13,704 bases of DNA, from positions 1 to 13,704 of the forward strand of contig JAPXNL010000048.1 of the NCBI GenBank assembly GCA_033808535.1. The letters run 5' to 3'. The translations under genes and the position numbers were made by a program. Below the pieces are notes generated by a model, which saw only the letters and a program-made list of their open reading frames with translations, was not told the origin of the DNA and ran no database searches. Positions 6,220-13,390 of this stretch are shown in pieces (within the stretch, counting starts at the first letter, position 1; the number at the start of each line of letters is the position of its first letter). This stretch comes from DTU078 sp033808535. GTDB lineage: Bacteria > Bacillota > Clostridia > Oscillospirales > CAG-272.

Positions 6220-7980
6220 TTGAAAACACTTTATATAATCGACGACAAGAAGTATCTTGCACCCTGCGGCGACGACACGGTGCAAAGATATGACACAATG
6301 AAACTGACCGTCGCGCTTCAGGGCCTCATAAACCGCGACGAGCCGAAGCTGTTCATCCTGTGGCAGGAGGCAGACTCGTTCTGGCTCGAATATATGTCGC
6401 AGCCCGGCAAGCTGCTCGACGGCTATGAACGCATTGAAATCGGCAGCTTCGATGAGTTCCTCTCGCTGTTTTCCGACAAAATCCGCAGCCTCGGGCTTGT
6501 CGCATGGGATTACGCCGTACCTGCGACAATGAACGTCGCGACCACGATTTGCGGCGTCGACGGTATGCTGCCCGTCCGCGGCGACGATTCGCCTGGCAGC
6601 GTGCTGTCGAAAGTCAGAGCCGCAACCGGCGCGGAGATAAAGCTCGATTTGCGCGGCATGTTCACCGGACGCGGAACAATCCCCGGCACAAATCGCGCGT
6701 CGTCGGGCTCGGCAAAATGCGATGCATATCTGTGGGCGCTTGAAAAATATCTCGACCGCACCGACCCGAAGCTGCTTTTCTATACGCTCGACGGTATAAG
6801 CTGGGCTGATGACCGGCCGTATTACCCCGACCTCGGCAACGCGTTTGTGTATAACCACGATTACTCGATCGCACGCCGTGCGTTCGTGTTCGATGTCTCA
6901 TCCTATGACGACGAGCTGCCCTGCGACGACCCCGGACAGCCGCTCGGAACAGACTATGCCACAATGAAGGAGATATTCCGCCGTCAGTATGAGCGCACCG
7001 GCGGGCGTGAGATGATCACCGTCTGCGGTTTCAATCCCTGGCAGCGCAAATACACTGACCATAAGGGACAGGGAAAGCACGGCGGTGTCGATGCCGAATG
7101 GCGCTTTACCGAGGTTCTGTCTGCATACAACTGTGTGAAAGACGCGGATGCCTACGGTTACTGTGGTCTGGCAAACGCCTCGCTGTGCAGGCATTACAAG
7201 CTGGCTGACAAATACCGCAACAATCCGCCGAAAGCAGGCGTGGAATATGACCCCAATAAGACCTATATCCTGTTTTATGTGGGCGATTACGACGCTGCTG
7301 CGTGGACATACCGTTTTGTCCCGCAATGGTACCGCGATAAAAAGCTGGGCAAAAATCCGCTGATGTGGTGCTTCAACCCCAATCTGTCGGACCGCATCCC
7401 GCATGTGTTTGATTTTATCTACGAAAACTTCACAGACAACGATTATTTCGAGGCGGGCGATTCCGGCGCCGGCTACAACAACCCGCGGCTGCTCTATCCG
7501 CCGCGCATTCACTCCGACCTGCCCTCCGGCGTCGAGGCAAACGTCGCGCACAACAAATACTATTTTGACAAATTCGATATGCACATCATAGGATTTGTTA
7601 TAAACGGCGTATACCCGACCGACGAGCAGCAGATGGCTGACCTAGCCCGTTTTGCGGACGTGGGCGTGGGCTACAACGGCGGCTATTTCCAGCCGACCAA
7701 AGTGGTTGGAGGAACAGTTTTCATGGCGCATACCTGCGACATTGCCTGCCTAAGCGTCGATGTGGAAGGCTCCGTAAGGGTGGCACTCGACCATATCGAC
7801 CGCTGCGATAAACGCAAGAAATTCCACATATTCCGCACCATCCTCACCTCACCCTCGACGCACGACGCAATTTTAGCTGGACTGCGCGAAGCGCGCCCTG
7901 AAGCTAATTTTGAGCTTGTCGACCCGTATACCTTCTTCAAATTCGCAAAATACGCTGTTGAAAACGGATTGACATACTGA
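6220..7980 (+). CDS. GxGYxYP-family putative glycoside hydrolase without signal peptide
   Basis: A 586-residue protein. The N-terminus has the family pattern LTVALQGLINRDEPKLFILW, where members carry LQGLVNR-P-L. The C-terminal half contains DSGAGYNNP at 414-422, which fits the name-giving GxGYxYP signature with Asn in place of the second Tyr. Aromatic and acidic residues are dense (FEAGD, YNGGYFQP, WAYD-type segments), as in carbohydrate-active enzymes. The family is called a putative glycoside hydrolase from sequence alone; I know of no confirmed reaction. Unlike many relatives, it begins MKTLYIIDDKKYL with no signal peptide or membrane helix, so it should stay in the cytoplasm unless exported otherwise. 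It starts 48 nt after the SpoIID homologue and is probably co-transcribed. The family call is from memory of the motif, not from a search. Confidence 0.72.
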   Translation: MKTLYIIDDKKYLAPCGDDTVQRYDTMKLTVALQGLINRDEPKLFILWQEADSFWLEYMSQPGKLLDGYERIEIGSFDEFLSLFSDKIRSLGLVAWDYAVPATMNVATTICGVDGMLPVRGDDSPGSVLSKVRAATGAEIKLDLRGMFTGRGTIPGTNRASSGSAKCDAYLWALEKYLDRTDPKLLFYTLDGISWADDRPYYPDLGNAFVYNHDYSIARRAFVFDVSSYDDELPCDDPGQPLGTDYATMKEIFRRQYERTGGREMITVCGFNPWQRKYTDHKGQGKHGGVDAEWRFTEVLSAYNCVKDADAYGYCGLANASLCRHYKLADKYRNNPPKAGVEYDPNKTYILFYVGDYDAAAWTYRFVPQWYRDKKLGKNPLMWCFNPNLSDRIPHVFDFIYENFTDNDYFEAGDSGAGYNNPRLLYPPRIHSDLPSGVEANVAHNKYYFDKFDMHIIGFVINGVYPTDEQQMADLARFADVGVGYNGGYFQPTKVVGGTVFMAHTCDIACLSVDVEGSVRVALDHIDRCDKRKKFHIFRTILTSPSTHDAILAGLREARPEANFELVDPYTFFKFAKYAVENGLTY

Positions 7981-8109
7981 ACAAAGATTTTTTCGGATGC
8001 TGTTGTAACAAAACTGCGGCAACCGATACTAAATCAATAGCGCAAGTTTTTTCCATACCAATACGATGGCATTGTAAACGATATTTCATTGGTATTATCA
8101 ACGTCATGG

Positions 8110-8131
8110 ATTGTCACAGGAAATTGACAAT
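8110..8131. repeat. Inverted repeat overlapping the nfnA promoter -35
   Basis: ATTGTCA (8110-8116) and TGACAAT (8125-8131) are perfect 7-bp arms, 8 nt apart, and a third TGACAA follows directly at 8131-8136. The right arm overlaps the -35 TTGACA, a usual place for a regulator. Confidence 0.4.
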
Positions 8132-8151
8132 GACAACACTCATGCGTTAAT
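8124..8151 (+). promoter_or_regulatory. Probable promoter of the nfnAB operon
   Basis: A perfect TTGACA at 8124-8129 and GTTAAT at 8146-8151 (4 of 6) are 16 nt apart, and TG at 8143-8144 makes an extended -10. The expected start near 8158 gives an 89-nt leader that contains the hairpin at 8175-8201. Confidence 0.55.
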
Positions 8152-8174
8152 TGGTTCCCGTATCGATTTACTTC

Positions 8175-8201
8175 AGCCTGCAAACCTTTTGTTTGCAGGC
8201 T
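8175..8201 (+). terminator. Perfect 11-bp hairpin in the nfnA leader, terminator-like but without a T-run
   Basis: AGCCTGCAAAC (8175-8185) pairs fully with GTTTGCAGGCT (8191-8201) around CTTTT. It is followed by TCTCTC, not a T-run. It may be a weak terminator of the upstream operon, an attenuator, or a leader stem-loop of nfnA mRNA; the sequence does not decide. Confidence 0.45.
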
Positions 8202-8232
8202 CTCTCAAACTTAACGCGCACAGTATTTTCGC

Positions 8233-8237
8233 GGAGG
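8233..8237 (+). promoter_or_regulatory. Ribosome site that selects the GTG start of nfnA
   Basis: GGAGG at 8233-8237 lies 9 nt before GTG at 8247, which matches the start of family homology (YKILEKRLL). The frame stays open 32 codons upstream, but that part contains the hairpin and is non-conserved in character. Confidence 0.75.
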
Positions 8238-8246
8238 TTATTTTTA

Positions 8247-9083
8247 GTGTATAAAATCTTAGAAAAACGTCTGCTTAACCGCGACACGGTTTTTATTCGC
8301 GCACATGCTCCATATGTGGCGGCGAAAGCGCTGCCCGGACAGTTTATCATTCTGCGCCCGACGACTCAAAGCGAGCGCATCCCGCTCACGATTGCGGGCT
8401 ATGACCGCGAGAGCGGCAGCATTGATCTGATATTCCAGACCGTCGGCGCGACGACGCTTGCGCTCGGTGCACTGGAAGAGGGTGAGTATATCGCCGATCT
8501 CGTCGGGCCGCTCGGCAAGCCGTCGGAGCTGGACGGCTATAAATCCGCCGCGGTGGTGGGCGGCGGACTCGGCTGCGCAATCGCGTATCCGCAGGCGAAA
8601 TATCTCTCTGATCACGGCTGCCGCGTCGATATAATCGCCGGGTTCAGAAACCAAGACCTTATCATCCTTGAGGACGAGATGCGCGCCTGCGCCGACCGGC
8701 TGGTACTGCTCACCGACGACGGCTCAAACGGCAAAAAGGGGCTTGTCACCGACGGGCTGCGCGAACTGATCGAAAGCGGAACACATTACGACATTGTCAT
8801 CGCAATCGGCCCGCCCATTATGATGAAATTCGTCTGCAAGCTGACGGCTGAGTTCGGTATTAAAACCATCGTCAGCTTAAACCCTATAATGATAGACGGT
8901 ACCGGCATGTGCGGCGGCTGCCGCGTAACTGTCGGCGGCGAGATGAAATTCGCCTGCGTCGACGGCCCCGATTTCGACGGACACAAAGTCGATTTCGACG
9001 AGCTGATGCGCCGCAATGCCATGTACCGTGAAAAAGAAAACCACGATTGCAATTTGTTTAAGAGGAAAATATCCGATGGCTGA
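8247..9083 (+). CDS. nfnA: NADH-dependent ferredoxin:NADP+ oxidoreductase, small subunit NfnA
   Basis: A 278-residue cytoplasmic subunit of the NfnAB complex, which couples NADPH oxidation to NAD+ and ferredoxin reduction by flavin-based electron bifurcation, or runs in reverse. The FAD-binding fold of the ferredoxin-reductase type covers residues 1-95, with the flavin motif RIPLTIAGYD at 44-53. The NAD(H)-binding part begins at AAVVGGGLGCA (101-111). The C-terminal [2Fe-2S] site shows the Nfn pattern of one Asp and three Cys: D217, C222, C225 and C237 (IDGTGMCGGC, then FAC). The close paralogue PyrK carries four Cys here, so this favours Nfn over a dihydroorotate dehydrogenase subunit, as does the neighbour. 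Start is GTG with GGAGG upstream. It overlaps nfnB by 8 nt (ATGGCTGA), so the subunits are translationally coupled. Confidence 0.93.
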   Translation: MYKILEKRLLNRDTVFIRAHAPYVAAKALPGQFIILRPTTQSERIPLTIAGYDRESGSIDLIFQTVGATTLALGALEEGEYIADLVGPLGKPSELDGYKSAAVVGGGLGCAIAYPQAKYLSDHGCRVDIIAGFRNQDLIILEDEMRACADRLVLLTDDGSNGKKGLVTDGLRELIESGTHYDIVIAIGPPIMMKFVCKLTAEFGIKTIVSLNPIMIDGTGMCGGCRVTVGGEMKFACVDGPDFDGHKVDFDELMRRNAMYREKENHDCNLFKRKISDG

Positions 9084-10467
9084 TATGAAACGCACAAAAA
9101 CGCCCGCCGCCGAACAGGCGCCGGACGTTCGCTCTCATAACTGGGATGAGGTTACATTCACATACACCGAAGATGAGGCTGTCGCCGAGGCTAACCGCTG
9201 TCTGAACTGCAAGCACAGACCCTGTGTTTCTGGCTGCCCCGTCGCTGTTAATATTCCCGACTTCATCGCTGCCGTCGCAGCGCGCGATTTCGAGCGTGCC
9301 TATTATATAATCCGGCAGACAAACGCTCTCCCGGCAGTCTGCGGGCGTGTTTGCCCGCAGGAAACTCAGTGCGAGGGCAAATGCGTGCGCGGCAGAAACG
9401 GCGAACCTGTCGGCATAGGACGCCTGGAGCGCTTTGTCGCGGACTGGGCTGCAGAGAATGGTATAACAGGTAACGATAATAAAGCCGATTATAACGGCAA
9501 GCGTGTCGCCGTTGTGGGATCGGGGCCGGCCGGACTGACCTGCGCCGCCGAGCTCGCGACACGCGGCTACGGCGTAACAGTCTTTGAAGCGCTGCACATT
9601 CCGGGCGGCGTGCTCTCATACGGAATACCCGAGTTCAGGCTGCCGAAATCAATCGTCCGCCGCGAGATTGACAACCTTAAGGCGCTTGGCGTAAAGATAG
9701 AAACAAATGTTGTCGTCGGACGCTCGGTCACAATAGACGAGCTGCTTGAAAGCGGATACGACGCCGTGTTCATCGGGTCTGGCGCAGGTTTGCCTTCATT
9801 TTTGCATATACCCGGCGAAAACAGCTGCGGCGTTTATTCGGCAAACGAATATCTCACGCGCTGCAACCTCATGAACGCATACAAGGACGACAGCTCTACA
9901 CCCATCCGCCGCGCGAAGCGCGTGGCAGTCGTGGGCGGCGGCAACGTCGCAATGGATGCGGCGCGCTGCGCAAAGCGGCTGGGCGCGGATGAGGTGCGCA
10001 TTATATACCGCCGCTCGGAAGCGGAGCTGCCCGCCCGCGCCGAGGAAGTCCACCATGCTCGCGAGGAAGGCATAATCTTCAACATGCTGACAAACCCGGT
10101 GCGCATCAACGCCGACGAGCAGGGCAACGTCAAGTCCGTAACATGCGTGCGCATGGAACTTGGCGAGCCTGACGCATCCGGCAGGCGTTCGCCAAAGGTG
10201 GTGGAAGGCTCGGAGTTTGACATCGAGCTTGACACTATAATTATCGCGGTAGGCACTACGCCTAACCCGCTGATACGCATGACGACACCCGGACTTGAAA
10301 CCGACCGCCGCGGCTGCATTGTCTCCGCAGAGGACGGAGTTACGACCTCGCGCCCGTTTGTATACGCCGGTGGCGACGCCGTTACGGGAGCTGCGACAGT
10401 TATCCTCGCAATGGGCGCCGGGCGTGACGCCGCTGCTGCCATTGACGGAGTCCTGTCGCAAAAGTAA
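9076..10467 (+). CDS. nfnB: NADH-dependent ferredoxin:NADP+ oxidoreductase, large subunit NfnB (GltD-like)
   Basis: A 463-residue flavoprotein, the bifurcating subunit of NfnAB; older annotations call it NADPH-dependent glutamate synthase small chain. Two [4Fe-4S] sites lie in the N-terminal helical domain: C42, C45, C50, C54 and C93, C99, C103, plus E118 in IGRLERF, which sits where DPD and Nfn use a non-cysteine ligand. The FAD-binding Rossmann motif VAVVGSGPAGL spans 144-154, and the NADPH-binding motif VVGGGNVAMD is near 285-294. The FAD-family close VYAGGDAVTGAATVILAMGAG is near the C-terminus. Length equals that of known NfnB. No glutamate synthase large subunit is present, and the partner is NfnA, so glutamate synthesis is unlikely. 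I choose ATG 9076 with AGAGGA 9 nt upstream; an ATG at 9016 would add 20 residues inside nfnA that lack homology. Confidence 0.94.
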   Translation: MADMKRTKTPAAEQAPDVRSHNWDEVTFTYTEDEAVAEANRCLNCKHRPCVSGCPVAVNIPDFIAAVAARDFERAYYIIRQTNALPAVCGRVCPQETQCEGKCVRGRNGEPVGIGRLERFVADWAAENGITGNDNKADYNGKRVAVVGSGPAGLTCAAELATRGYGVTVFEALHIPGGVLSYGIPEFRLPKSIVRREIDNLKALGVKIETNVVVGRSVTIDELLESGYDAVFIGSGAGLPSFLHIPGENSCGVYSANEYLTRCNLMNAYKDDSSTPIRRAKRVAVVGGGNVAMDAARCAKRLGADEVRIIYRRSEAELPARAEEVHHAREEGIIFNMLTNPVRINADEQGNVKSVTCVRMELGEPDASGRRSPKVVEGSEFDIELDTIIIAVGTTPNPLIRMTTPGLETDRRGCIVSAEDGVTTSRPFVYAGGDAVTGAATVILAMGAGRDAAAAIDGVLSQK

Positions 10468-10522
10468 TAACCGGCAGGATTAATTCCGCGAATTTTCGAT
10501 TTCAACAGGAGCATTTTTATAG

Positions 10523-11740
10523 ATGGCAAGACCATTTCCGGCGGTGACCGTGACGCGCAAGGCGGAAGCTTCGCTGCGCGCAGGTCACCCCTGGATATAT
10601 GACACCGAGGTGTCGGTGCCGGACGGAACAGAAAACGGTTCAGTCTGCGATGTCTACAGCGATAAAGGTGTATGGCTCGGGGCAGGGCTGCTCAGCCTGC
10701 ACAGCAAGATACGGCTGAGACTGATTTCGCGCAACACAAACGACCTCTTCGACGATGCGTTCTGGGCACGCCGCGTTAAATACGCCGTCGAATACCGTAA
10801 AAATGTTATGGGAGACGATTTCGACTGCTGCCGGCTTATTTTCGGCGAATCCGACGGTTTGCCCGGCTTGACCGTAGACAGGTACGGCGCAGCGCTCGTC
10901 GTTCAGTCGCTGTCATGCGGCATCGATATGCGCAAGGATATAATCCTTTCTTCCCTGCTCTCCTGCCTGAAGGACGAAGGTGCGCATATCGACGGCATCT
11001 ACGAGCGCAACGACTCGCAGGTGCGCAAGCTTGAGGGATTGCCGCTGTACAAGGGCTGGCTCGAGCGCGACTATTGCCCGTGCGGGAGCGAAACAGTCGT
11101 GACGATTGCCGAAAACGGCGTGCGGTATGCGGTCGACATTGAAAACGGGCAGAAGACCGGGTTTTTCCTCGACCAGAAATACAACCGGCGCGCAGTCGCA
11201 AATCTTGCCCGCGGCAAGCGTGTGCTCGACTGCTTCACTCACACAGGCTCGTTTGCGCTCAACGCCGCGCTGGGCGGAGCGGAGCATGTCACTGCTGTCG
11301 ACGTATCACAGTCCGCCGTGGAGCTTGCAAAATCGAACGCCAGACTCAACGGTCTTGACGACAGGATGGATTTCATCTGCGCCGACGTGTTCGATCTGCT
11401 GCCGCAGCTTTGCGAGCAGCACGCGCGCTATGACTTTATAATACTCGACCCGCCGGCATTTACGAAGTCAAGGCGCGCAGTATCGGGTGCGGAGCGCGGG
11501 TATAAGGAGATAAACTTCAGGGCGATGAAGCTGCTTCCGCGCGGCGGATGGCTTGCCACCTGCTCGTGCTCGCACTTTATGCAGCGCTCCAACTTTGAGT
11601 CTTTGCTCATATCGGCGGCGCGCGATGCCGATGTGACACTGAAGCTTATAGAATCGCGCGATCAGGCGCCCGACCATCCTATATTGCTCGGGGTGCCGGA
11701 GACGGACTACCTTAAATTCTACATGTTCCAGATAATATAA
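10523..11740 (+). CDS. rlmI: Class I SAM-dependent rRNA methyltransferase, RlmI type
   Basis: A 405-residue enzyme of the RlmI/YccW family (COG1092); RlmI of E. coli makes m5C at position 1962 of 23S rRNA. The N-terminal 75 residues form a PUA-type RNA-binding domain (HPWIYDTEV, then VWLGAGLLS). A middle domain leads to the conserved NGQKTGFFLDQKYNR. The Rossmann-fold SAM site is DCFTHTGSFALNAAL (236-250), with the acidic end AVDVSQSAV. The catalytic motifs DPPAF (309-313) and TCSCSHF (346-352) are intact. Length is usual for the family. AGGAG lies 11 nt before ATG 10523. It starts 55 nt after nfnB with no terminator between, so it is likely read as the third gene of that transcript. The exact target base is inferred from the family. 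Confidence 0.88.
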   Translation: MARPFPAVTVTRKAEASLRAGHPWIYDTEVSVPDGTENGSVCDVYSDKGVWLGAGLLSLHSKIRLRLISRNTNDLFDDAFWARRVKYAVEYRKNVMGDDFDCCRLIFGESDGLPGLTVDRYGAALVVQSLSCGIDMRKDIILSSLLSCLKDEGAHIDGIYERNDSQVRKLEGLPLYKGWLERDYCPCGSETVVTIAENGVRYAVDIENGQKTGFFLDQKYNRRAVANLARGKRVLDCFTHTGSFALNAALGGAEHVTAVDVSQSAVELAKSNARLNGLDDRMDFICADVFDLLPQLCEQHARYDFIILDPPAFTKSRRAVSGAERGYKEINFRAMKLLPRGGWLATCSCSHFMQRSNFESLLISAARDADVTLKLIESRDQAPDHPILLGVPETDYLKFYMFQII

Positions 11741-11793
11741 AAAAGCAGGGGAACTAAGCATCCGCCGGATGCCGGTTCCCCTGCATTGTTTTT
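11739..11793. terminator. Bidirectional terminator between rlmI and the solute-binding protein gene
   Basis: GCAGGGGAAC (11745-11754) pairs with GTTCCCCTGC (11775-11784), and an inner GCATCC/GGATGC stem (11758-11763, 11767-11772) caps it. The plus-strand tail is ATTGTTTTT; the A-run at 11739-11744 gives a six-T tail on the minus strand. It serves both convergent genes. Confidence 0.9.
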
Positions 11794-11796
11794 GCT

Positions 11797-13263
11797 TTAT
11801 TTCAGATCGGCGTATTTTTCAAGCGCTTTTTCAAGCTGTTTTGTTGCCGATTTTTCTACCCTGCCGTAATTGGATGCCAGGTCGGTCTTATAGCCCTTTA
11901 CCATATCGAGCATAAACGAACCGATATTGCCCCAGTTATACATATATCCAAGGTCATAGCGAACCGTGGCGAGTACAAGGTCGATTATTTGCTCGGAGTC
12001 GTTGTCGCGCGCGCCCTTGGTCTTGAGGTAGACCTCGTAGTATGCCGGCGTCAGAATGTTTTTGGACTCGGCGCCCAGCACGTCGAGCACATATCCGACG
12101 CGCTCAAGGTCCGGGCAGTCACGCGGAATGACAAGCATAGAGGCGACATGCGGGTTGATCGAGTGGTAATATTCGGGCTGTTTTTCGTCATACAGCGGCA
12201 TTGGCAGAATTCCGAAGTCCGTATCCATCTGGCGCAGCGGTTCGATGGCGTGGAACTCGGTGGAGAAGAACAGACCCTTGCCGTTTAGGAACATATTTGC
12301 ATGGTCAAGACCGTTGACGTGCGCGTTTGTGCTGATCTCCTTGTTATAGAACAGTTCCGTATATTTTTCAAATGCGCTCACCGTATGGTCGTTGAAAAAT
12401 GTCAGCTCTGGCAGTCCATCCTGGCCGAAACTGACGAACTGCACACCGGCGCCGATCAGACCGATTGATATCAAATCGCTCTGGAACAACAGACCATAGC
12501 GGTCGTTGCCGTCCATTTTACCGTCGCCGTTGAGGTCTTCGGAGACCGCCCTGCAAATCTCGGAGAACTTGTCTATTGTCCAAACCTTATCGGTTACATA
12601 CTGATATGGGTCGCCGAGGTTGTAGTCGGTAAACAGACCCTTGTTGAAAAGGTTGATAGCCAGCGTTTTTTTATACATTATCTCGATGTCGCCGGTAAGC
12701 ATATAAAGGCTGCCGTCGATTGTCAGGTCCTCGATACAGTTCTGATCCCACCACGGGGCGCTCATGTCAAGCGTTTTTATCGCGTTGAAATCTAGCAATG
12801 TGCCCGTCTGCGAAAGCGACGACGCGGCGCGTGTGTCTATAAATCCGATGTCATACGCGCCGTCCTGCGCGGCAACGCTCGATTTAATCTGGTCGCCGAT
12901 GGAATTCCTTGCCGGTATGTTTACTATTTTAATGTTTAAAATCTCTTCAGCGGCGCGTTTTCTCTGATACGTAGCGTCGTTTATCGTGTCGCCGTTTTCC
13001 TCTGTCGCGCAGAAATCGACATCTACCCAGTAGACATTTGCCGTATTGTCGGGAAATGTGCAAATGTTAAACAAGGCGCCGTCATAGTTCAGCCCGTCCG
13101 GCAGTTTTGCCTTGTATACGACGGAGGTCGATTCACCGTCGGTATTTTCACCGCCGGATGCGGTTGTATCGGCAGCACCGCCGCCGTTATCACCGGCACA
13201 TCCCGCTATGGCTGCGATAAGCAAAACCATTGCAAGCGCCAAGCAAATATACTTTTTAAACAT
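11797..13263 (-). CDS. Extracellular solute-binding lipoprotein (ABC sugar-transport type)
   Basis: A 488-residue lipoprotein anchored outside the membrane. The lipobox IAGC places the lipidated Cys at 22, after a basic start MFKKY and a hydrophobic core. A Gly/Ser/Thr-rich linker (23-48) follows. The body has the pattern of family 1 extracellular solute-binding proteins of clostridia: YDIGFIDTRAASSLSQTGTL, SAPWWDQNCIEDLTIDGSLY and FNKGLFTDYNLGDPYQ. At 243-254, DLNGDGKMDGND is a complete EF-hand-like calcium loop (D243, N245, D247, D251, D254), often seen in this group. ATG 13263 is chosen because GAGGTG lies 7 nt upstream and because the longer frame to 13290 would begin before the predicted transcription start. 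No permease or ATPase gene lies next to it in the window. The ligand, probably a sugar or oligosaccharide, is not shown by the sequence. Confidence 0.9.
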   Translation of the reverse strand: MFKKYICLALAMVLLIAAIAGCAGDNGGGAADTTASGGENTDGESTSVVYKAKLPDGLNYDGALFNICTFPDNTANVYWVDVDFCATEENGDTINDATYQRKRAAEEILNIKIVNIPARNSIGDQIKSSVAAQDGAYDIGFIDTRAASSLSQTGTLLDFNAIKTLDMSAPWWDQNCIEDLTIDGSLYMLTGDIEIMYKKTLAINLFNKGLFTDYNLGDPYQYVTDKVWTIDKFSEICRAVSEDLNGDGKMDGNDRYGLLFQSDLISIGLIGAGVQFVSFGQDGLPELTFFNDHTVSAFEKYTELFYNKEISTNAHVNGLDHANMFLNGKGLFFSTEFHAIEPLRQMDTDFGILPMPLYDEKQPEYYHSINPHVASMLVIPRDCPDLERVGYVLDVLGAESKNILTPAYYEVYLKTKGARDNDSEQIIDLVLATVRYDLGYMYNWGNIGSFMLDMVKGYKTDLASNYGRVEKSATKQLEKALEKYADLK

Positions 13264-13270
13264 AATTTCG

Positions 13271-13276
13271 CACCTC
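13271..13276 (-). promoter_or_regulatory. Ribosome site that selects the lipoprotein start
   Basis: GAGGTG on the minus strand (13271-13276) lies 7 nt before the ATG at 13263 and is absent before the ATG at 13290. Confidence 0.7.
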
Positions 13277-13277
13277 A

Positions 13278-13320
13278 GACAATATTTCATGCAATTTTAA
13301 CATGCTCATATAATATTGTC
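13278..13320. repeat. Inverted repeat bracketing the lipoprotein promoter
   Basis: GACAATATT (13278-13286) and AATATTGTC (13312-13320) are perfect 9-bp arms, 25 nt apart. One arm overlaps the -35 box and the other starts at the predicted transcription start, with the -10 box at the centre. Only one arm would be in the mRNA, so any role is at the DNA level. Confidence 0.5.
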
Positions 13321-13322
13321 AA
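13294..13322 (-). promoter_or_regulatory. Sigma-A promoter of the solute-binding lipoprotein gene
   Basis: Read on the minus strand, TTGACA (13317-13322) and TAAAAT (13294-13299) are exactly 17 nt apart, with TG just before the -10. The expected start near 13287 gives a leader of about 24 nt. Confidence 0.82.
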
Positions 13323-13390
13323 TGATTTTTTAAAATATCATACGTCTTATTAAAAGATACATTTTGGAAAACTGTTAAAACTGTATCGGT

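Larger units (their letters stand above)
7981..8246. other. Intergenic leader region before nfnA (266 bp)
   Basis: It holds an 8-bp perfect inverted repeat, ATACCAAT (8055-8062) with ATTGGTAT (8088-8095), a second repeat and promoter at 8110-8151, a strong hairpin at 8175-8201, and the nfnA ribosome site. A weaker alternative promoter is TTGTAA (8072) with TATTAT (8093) at 15-nt spacing. No clear T-tailed terminator for the upstream operon is seen. I do not recognise a known riboswitch. Confidence 0.5.

Noticed and set aside
8111..8130. Rex operator at the nfnAB promoter
   Set aside because: The TTGT...ACAA halves are two bases further apart than in the 18-bp Rex consensus and inner positions differ, so I list it only as an unassigned repeat.
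8151..8246. N-terminal extension of nfnA to an ATG-like start at 8151
   Set aside because: The extra 32 codons cross the promoter -10 and the hairpin at 8175-8201 and show no family resemblance; GGAGG points to the GTG at 8247.
8247..10467. Glutamate synthase beta subunit plus dihydroorotate dehydrogenase electron-transfer subunit PyrK
   Set aside because: Names often given to these families, but the pair, the overlap, the Asp plus three Cys pattern and the absence of gltB or pyrD fit NfnAB.
9796..10535. Long antisense ORFs opposite nfnB (up to 233 residues), and similar ones opposite the GxGYxYP gene, nfnA and the CBM9-like gene
   Set aside because: They have no recognisable motifs, lie wholly over well-supported genes, and reflect GC-rich codon bias that removes stops in the antisense frames.
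13264..13290. Longer start of the solute-binding lipoprotein at 13290
   Set aside because: It would begin upstream of the predicted transcription start and put nine residues before a standard signal peptide.
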